Positions 24,501-32,300 of a DNA stretch of 64,000 bases are shown here, in pieces. Positions within the stretch are counted from its first letter, which is position 1; each line of letters begins with the position of its first letter. Made by a program: the position numbers and the translations under genes. This stretch comes from Monodelphis domestica (lineage: Eukaryota > Chordata > Mammalia > Didelphimorphia > Didelphidae), in contig NC_077227.1 in assembly GCF_027887165.1 (NCBI RefSeq), positions 69,947,252 to 70,011,251 on the forward strand. The letters are read 5' to 3'. A model generated the notes under the pieces. The model made no database searches and was not told the origin of the DNA. It worked only from the letters and a program-made list of their open reading frames with translations.

Positions 24501-26320
24501 GGAGATTGGGCAATGGGATGATAGATAGGATAGATCCTTCTCATTCATTATAACACCAAACCGTTTTATTCCATGGGGAGAGTTAACAGGAATTCATATT
24601 CCCAAAAAGGAAACCAAGGCATTATTAAGCATCAGGACTTGTCAAAAGACAATGAAAAAAAATCTTAGTAGAAGACAAGTTCACACACTCATATGAGTCT
24701 CTATGGCTGTTGTGACTGACATTACTAGTTGTGGCTAAATATTTCTCTAGCCCATTCATGTGGGACCCTGTTTCAGTTTCCCAGTTGCCATAATCATACC
24801 TTTCCCCAAGATCCCCCAAAAGCCAAGCTGCTGGTCCACAACTGCCAGAGCTTGAAGCTTATTATTAACCCTTTTATTTTCACTTAAAATTTGGGTGCAA
24901 AGTTCAGTTTTCCACACCCTAACCCTCCAACCTTTTCTTATCCTTTCAGACACTCTAACTCTCAGCAATCAGCAGTTTGTCCTGAAATCTCATACTGTCT
25001 GGGGAGCTCTCAGAGGTAATGGTACAGGGACTGATATGAAGAGGGGAGATAAAGGATTGGGTGACCTTGATTTTTTCATTGATCGTTCTGGTGAGGATTC
25101 AGTGGTTGGAAGGATATGAAATTAAGTCCTCCTAGGAGTAAAGCAACTAAGCTAGTTGTCCCAGATGATATTTCCAGGTTTCTTCTCTATGAGATGTATC
25201 CCTCTATATATATAAAACTGAGATGGCACTGTAGCAGTTTCTATTTTAGTAAGAAAAGAACTGAGGATTATTTGGATGGAGGGAGTCTAGTAATGGTAAG
25301 ATAAAACTAGCAGCTCACATTTATATGAGATGTGACATAAAGCTTCCATAGCACTCAGTTCTGCCAGCACTATTACCTCCTTTTGATAGAGTAGGAGACT
25401 GAGGCTAAGAAAGAGTGAAGTGGTTGACCATGGCTACACTGATCGGACAATAGAGGGCCAGTCTAATGATGCTGAATCCAGTGCTAGAAAGTAAGGCCAA
25501 CATCCTCCTGAGGCCTCTTCTCACATGGTCTCAGTTCAACATCAGGATAGATATCTAAGCTGCCAAGGGAACAGAGTATGGGGAAAGGTGCTATATTCCA
25601 TTCCCACCACCTGCTACCTAACAAGACTCTTCTTTTAAATATCTGGGTTAATCTGCAAGGAGGGGAGGGAGACAATTTGGATCTTATAATTGGGGAAAAT
25701 GTATGTTGAAAATTGTTATTACATGTAATTGGGAAAATAAAAGTATCTTTGAATAAGGACTAAAATAAATATCTAGATTAGAAACAAAAATTTTTTTGAT
25801 TATTTTGAAAAGAAAGGTAAATATAGTGAAAAAACAAAACTTATGATTCTTTGGCATTCCAGAGAAAATCATTGATCTTAAATTCATTCAATATATTTGT
25901 CATTTTCCTTTTTAAACACAACATCCTACACTAGGCACTATGGGAAATAGAGATATGAAGAATACATATAGTCTCTAATCATTGCAATCTATATATTAAA
26001 CTCTAAAATTTCCTAGGGATTAGAAAGTCCTTAAATCACAAAAGATCTCTTTCAGCCCTAAAAATTCTATGGTTTTAATTCCCCAAGGAGACAATATCTA
26101 TATGTCTTCTCCTTAGTTGTCCTCATCTTTCTTCACTAAGAGGTCAAATCTGAGAACTTGGAAGAGATTCTCAGATAATATAAAGCTTTCTAAGGTGGTC
26201 AGCCTTACAAGCTAAGGAAAATAACATACCAAGCCTCTCCTCTCCTTAGCTGGCTGCCAGATCTCCAGAAAGAAGAGGCCCCACACAAGAGCCAGGGCTT
26301 GTTAGAGACCTGATGAGGTC

Positions 26321-26376
<56 letters not shown>

Positions 26377-29300
26377 CATTCAACAGTGTCTGACCAAAAA
26401 AAAAAATAGATGTAAGGAATGCCTTTTGTTTCAGTAAACTTCTGAGTTATCTCTCTGGATCAACCAGATGTTCCCAAAATACATTAGACATGCTTGTTGA
26501 ATTGTCCATCTCCCTGCACTTTTTTTTTTTTTTTGAGGAAAATTGAGCATTGACCCCCACTTCCTTTGCCTATGCATCACTGGGCACCATTCTATATTTG
26601 GGGTAGTTTCTTCCCTCACTCTCCCCAGACCTCACTCTGTGCCTCTGGTTCTCCACAGGCCTAGAGACTTTTAGCCAGCTCATTGGGAGATCCGCTGAGG
26701 GTATGGTGAGTGTGTCCCAAGGGACTGAAGGAAGTTTACAATGTAATGCCTGTTTCTGTCATTAGTTCTTTCTGGATGTCAAAGGTAGTAAAGGACATTC
26801 CCAGCTCAATAGGATTTGGGAGGAACTACAAGAGGTTGGGGATGTAGTTGGGTAACTGAAGGTCCTTGGTTGATAGAATCAGGTTGCCTGGCACAACTAG
26901 AGTCTACCTGCTGCTACCCAGGGTATAATAAGCTACATCAATTAAAAGAAAATAGGAATAAAAGCATTCAAATAGGAGTAAAAAAACTAAAGAGATGTTT
27001 TGCATGACTGTACATGTATAATCTACATCAAATTGTCTGCCTTCTCAAGAAGGAGGCAGAAAAGACAGAGAGAAAATTTGAAACATGATATTTTAAAAAA
27101 TGAATGTTAAACATCTTTGTTTATATGTAACCAAGGAAAAAAATTTTAATAGGTTTTTTAAAAACTATAGAGAAAATTCAGACCAAATTGTCAGCTTGCT
27201 TTGGTGTAAGCTTTGTCTTCTAGGGACTTTGTGGCTTCATATTGGCTGCTCCTAGAAGACAGGGCCTAGGTTCTAGCCCCCAGGACACATCCAAGGACAG
27301 TTCTACATATTAACTGTGAGCTAGTCAGTAAACATTTATTAAGCTTGTCCTTTGTGTCAGGCATTGTAGTAAGCACTGGAGATAGAAAGCACCACAGAAT
27401 AAGCCAATCTATTGGAAAGGCCATGGGAAGGCCAGGGAGATCAGGGATGTGGTCTCATCCAAAAGTGGTTTTATATTTGGCCACCACCAGCAAAATTTCT
27501 TAGTGCCCTGGGTCTTTTCTTAGGGAACATTCACAGACTTTGGAAGTGGGGAATGAGTGCCATTGATATCTTCCATGTTTGTTCTGCTCAGTTCTATGTC
27601 AACTGTACGGATATTGTAGACTTTCCCCGATTCCCTCACCGAGGCTTGCTGCTGGACACATCTCGTCATTACCTGCCACTGCAAACCATCCTGGAGACAC
27701 TGGTATGTACTATAGTTCCTCATCTGAGGACCTCCCCCCTTCCTGAAACATTTGATTTTATGAGTCTTCACTAGCTGCAGAGAGGTGGCCTACTTGGAAA
27801 ACTCCACATGAAAAGAAAAACAGAATTCAAACTTGGTGGACCATGATGCTCAGTGCCCACAGAACAATGGGGAGAGGGAGTCGGGACTGAGATGTTGGGA
27901 TTCCTTAATCAACCAGAACAAAAGTCAAGTCAGTCCTGACAATTAGAGAAGCTTCTTGCTTGACTGACTTTGGCCTAACTGTCCTGAGGTTCACCTGAAG
28001 GCCCTGCTTTCCAGATCCATACTGCTGTCTTCTCCGTAACTCTGCCTAGATGGAACCTTGGGATTACACCTCACCCAGCAAGATAAAGTTGGGCTTTGGT
28101 GATGGCTACCCTCAGTATACAAGAGCCTAAAGGTGGTAGTCCCTGGACTTTGGTTCTCTACCCCATGCTGGCCAAGCTTTCTCCTTCCAAGTCTCCTTTG
28201 TGTGGTATTAAAAAAAAAACACAAAGGCTCATGCTTCGACAGTAATAGGAAGTACCCAGGAAACAGCCCAGCAGGAGTAAGCAGGAAGGAGTTGTTCCAA
28301 ACAAAAAGGACATGGAGTGGGGGGATGGGAGGACCCTTGAAGTGCTGGGTTTGAGCAGCAGGAAGCTGTTTTCTAATACTTCCCCACATGCTCAGTGAGT
28401 ACAAGGAAGTTATCTTGGGGTGTTTGTGTCTCTGAATGCCATCATCAACAGAGTTACATTTCATATATGTTCTTATCCCCAGGATGTCATGGCATATAAC
28501 AAATTCAACGTGTTCCATTGGCACATTGTTGATGACCCTTCTTTTCCGTATGAGAGTGTGAATTTCCCTGAGCTTAGCAGAAAGGTATGTTTTCTCCTGG
28601 TCCTTCTGTACATGTGGGTGGGAGGCACTTGGCTCCTTCAAAGAGTCCTGCAAGGAAAGAAGACCGACCTAGACATCAAATCCTCACTCTGTCATCTTTC
28701 TGATCCTCAGTTTCCTTATTTGCTAAATGGCAGTTATTGTCTCTGCTCACCTCCCAGAAATGTGAGGACCAAATGAAATCATGGATGTAAAAAGGACCAG
28801 AGACTAGAAAGATGTGAGATAGTATTTTAATTGATTTTTGACACTGACCAGTCCTCTACCCTCGTGTCCCATCTGGCACTCTTGTCTGAGTATGTGACCT
28901 AGGGAAGGATTCCCATTAGCCTGTCCAACTGAGCTGAGGAATTCATCTCCCCCCAGTGACAGCATTCTAAGAGATTGTATGTCTTTCAGGGATCCTATGA
29001 CCCTGCCTCCCACATCTACACAATGGAGGATGTAAAGACTGTCATTGAGTATGCCCGATTGCGAGGCATCCGAGTCCTGGCAGAGTTTGACACACCAGGC
29101 CACACTTTGTCTTGGGGAAAAGGTAAGAACAGGGTAGAAAAATCAGAGGAAAGTCAAGTATCTTCTCTTCAACTCTTGCCCCAGCAGCATATCTTTAGCA
29201 TGTAACCTATGAGCAAAAACATGTCACATTCCAGTTTTAATTTGGAATAACAGGTTTTTCCCAATGATTTTTCCCATTTGGAAAATTAGAAGTACAAAAG

Positions 29301-32300
29301 GATATAGCATAGAGATAAAATTTGAAATTCATTTGGATTTGGGCTAGTAAAGCCCACTTGAGTTTTTAACTCACCACTATCTTTGATACCCTGAAGAACT
29401 AAAGAAACAAAGTCTGATGTGTCCTCAGAAGAGGAATTGTGGAGGAGACTAAATCTGAAAGCCCTTTTCTAAGAGCCTGATAGATCTGAACCTCTGGGGA
29501 AGGAAGAAGGGAAAGAATAAGTACTTTTGCACCTACTGTGTGCCAGGCACTGTGCTAAGCACTTTACAAATATCTCATTTGGAAAGTATCAGCATGTGAG
29601 CTCAGTGCCCCATCAGTGTAAGTCCCAAGTAGATGGAATGTCTTAAGGCAGAAATAAGCTACTACAGTATAACCTCATATAGTTAATCAGCAGGACTGTT
29701 CTCAGGCTACAGATGGTATCTCTGTGGAGCAGTGATTCTTTTTCTGTGACTGTGTGCATCTCTCTTGGCCTAGGTATTCCTGGACTTCTGACTCCTTGCT
29801 ACTCAGGATCTGTTCCTTCTGGCAGTTACGGCCCAGTGAATCCCATCCTCAACAGGACCTATGAGTTCATGGCTTCATTCTTCCAGGAGATCAGTGATGT
29901 TTTCCCAGACTTTTACCTTCACCTTGGAGGAGATGAAGTTGATTTCACCTGCTGGTATGAGCCCTCAGGTCATCCCTGTCCCCTTCTTGAGTCAAAAAGT
30001 GGGAAAAACTTGAGCTGCTGGGAGTGTGGCCGGTGTTGGGGTGTCTTTAGAGAATTTCTTGGATTCCTTTTATAGACTACTTAGGAATTGGGTGTTGAAA
30101 GGAGGAACCTGAATTCCCTGACCACTCAGAACCAAGGTCTCCAGCCCTGATAAAGCCCACACTAAGAGGAAAATGGATTAATAACAGCTTTTCTTATCTT
30201 CCCACCCTTTCAGGCATAGTATTCTCTCTGCCGAGACACCCATTTAGCCATATCCCTCCCCAGTCCAATACACACATTTTGCTCTAGCTCTCCTTTGTTG
30301 AAGTCCCTTTCTCCTCCACAGATCTTAGAGACCAAAGGGATCAAGGAAAGTATTAACTGAGCTTCTTCTGTGTTCTTAATTCTTTGCTGACCAAGAAGGG
30401 GGGAAAAGAGATTAAAATGAGGCTAGTTGAGATGAAAGAATGAAATAAGACCAATGAAGCATAAAAGAAGCCCTGGGTTTGCAGTCTCAGAATCTCAGGG
30501 TTCAAATCTCAGCTTACCTATTTATACTTGTATAACTTGGGTTAAGTCATAATCTCAGTGAGCTTTAAAAGAGACAGTGGGACTAGATAGTCTTCTGAGA
30601 TCCCTTCTAGCTCTACCAGTGTTTGATCCTACCCAGGGAAAGCTGGGAAGGATGGCTGAAGCCAAATTGTAGAAGACCTCAAATGTCATGCTGGAAAAGG
30701 TAGGCTAAATTAGGCACTTGTCAGGCCTGGCATAGTTCTAAGCTCTTCAGTCCAGGGCCAGCAACTGCTTTTTAGTTCTTGTCAGGCCTGGGAGAGAAAT
30801 CACAGGAAATGAGGTGACTATTCCGACTCCCCAAGGTTCTGGGGTCCTGGAGACCCAAGAAATGGGAGAAATCATTTTCTTTCTTGCGATTCAGGCAGTC
30901 CAATCCAGATATCCAGGCCTTCATGAAGGAAAAGGGCTTTCAGAACTATGAGCAACTGGAATCTTTCTACATTCAAAAGTAAGGATTTTAACAAAATGAC
31001 TAATATGGAAAACTTTTCATGATTGCACAAGTAAAATCTATATCACTTTGCTTTTATTGTCTTGGAAGGGAGGAGTGAGGAAGAAGATTTGGAACTCAAA
31101 TTTTTTTTTAATGAATGTTAATTGTTTTTACATGTAATTGGAGGAAAAATAATACATTGGGGGAAAAATGAAGGATTGGGACACACTTTTCCCTGATGTT
31201 GGAGTGTGGGGGTAATAGGGTAGAGTAATCCCCTTAACCTCCCCCCCTTTACTTTAAAATCTTGTAAATGGTGACTTCCAGGCTCCCTCTGCCCTCCCCC
31301 TTTAGCCAGATGAGAGTGAAAAGCCCTGCTGTCTGATCACTCCCCCATCCACTAAAACAGTCCTTCCAGGCTCGGCCTCTCGACATTTTCTCTAAGCTGC
31401 TCCTTGAAACAATTCTCATCTCTCTCCCACTCCCTAGCTAATTATTAGCAGAGTTTGTGATGGCCTGTCCTAGAGCCAGGAGAGAAAATTGTCTCATAGG
31501 GACTAGTCAGGCGGGCACGCTTTCCTCCCCGCGTCAGGTGGAACCCCGGCATCCTCAGGACAACTCTGCCCTGTTCTTCACTTGTTGCAGCACCAAGGTG
31601 AGTTTGTCCGTTTCTCTCTTCCTCAGGCTGCTGAACATTGTGTCTTCCTACAGAAAAGGCTATATAGTATGGCAAGAGGTGTTTGACAATGACGTGAAGG
31701 TATGAGATGGCGGACAAAGAAGCAGCAGAGGGGTTTACTGACTTTATCCTGTAGGAACTGGGGCAGATGTCAGTGGACCCATCTTTCCAGTCCTCCATAT
31801 CCCCTGCTCTTCCCAATATCACTCAGGGCTGCGTAGCTCAGGGGACCGGGAGTCTTTGCCTCCACACAGTGGTGATTTTCCCCAGGTGCCCTGGATCCCA
31901 TGTTTAATGGGTTAGAGAGGAGCCCTAGAACCCCCTTTCCAATGAGGGAGTCTCCCAGCTTTACTTTCTTCTAGGCTATTTTCAGAGGTAAGATCACATT
32001 TGACCTAAACACTAGATTTCAGAGAGGTGGAAACAGTAATTCTGCCTCCCTGTCTATCTACTCCCCTCCCCACCCCCCAACCTAAAGAAAAGGTTTCTGT
32101 CCCTACAGAGCCTCAGAGGCTCTCAGAGAGGCTGGGCTTTGCCTGCTGCATCAGATGGACTTGGAGTCATGCAGACCCGAGTTCAAATGCAGCATCAGAC
32201 ACCTTCAAGCTATGTGACCCTGGGCTTGATGATCCGGCTTTGGTTTCCTCATCAGTAAAACTGGGATGATAAAAACAGCACCTACATCACAGGATTGTTT

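Noticed and set aside
27991-28653. 220-residue minus-strand open frame
   Set aside because: Antisense to HEXA exon 6 and its introns, no domain or splice logic; chance frame.
31591-31597. Seven-base micro-exon between TTGTTGCAG and GTGAGT
   Set aside because: The following intron would be only 29 nt before exon 10, too short to splice; an alternative acceptor is the better reading.
31200-31600. Possible LTR in HEXA intron 9
   Set aside because: C-rich tract and TG...CA-like borders but no TATA or polyadenylation layout and no matching flanks.
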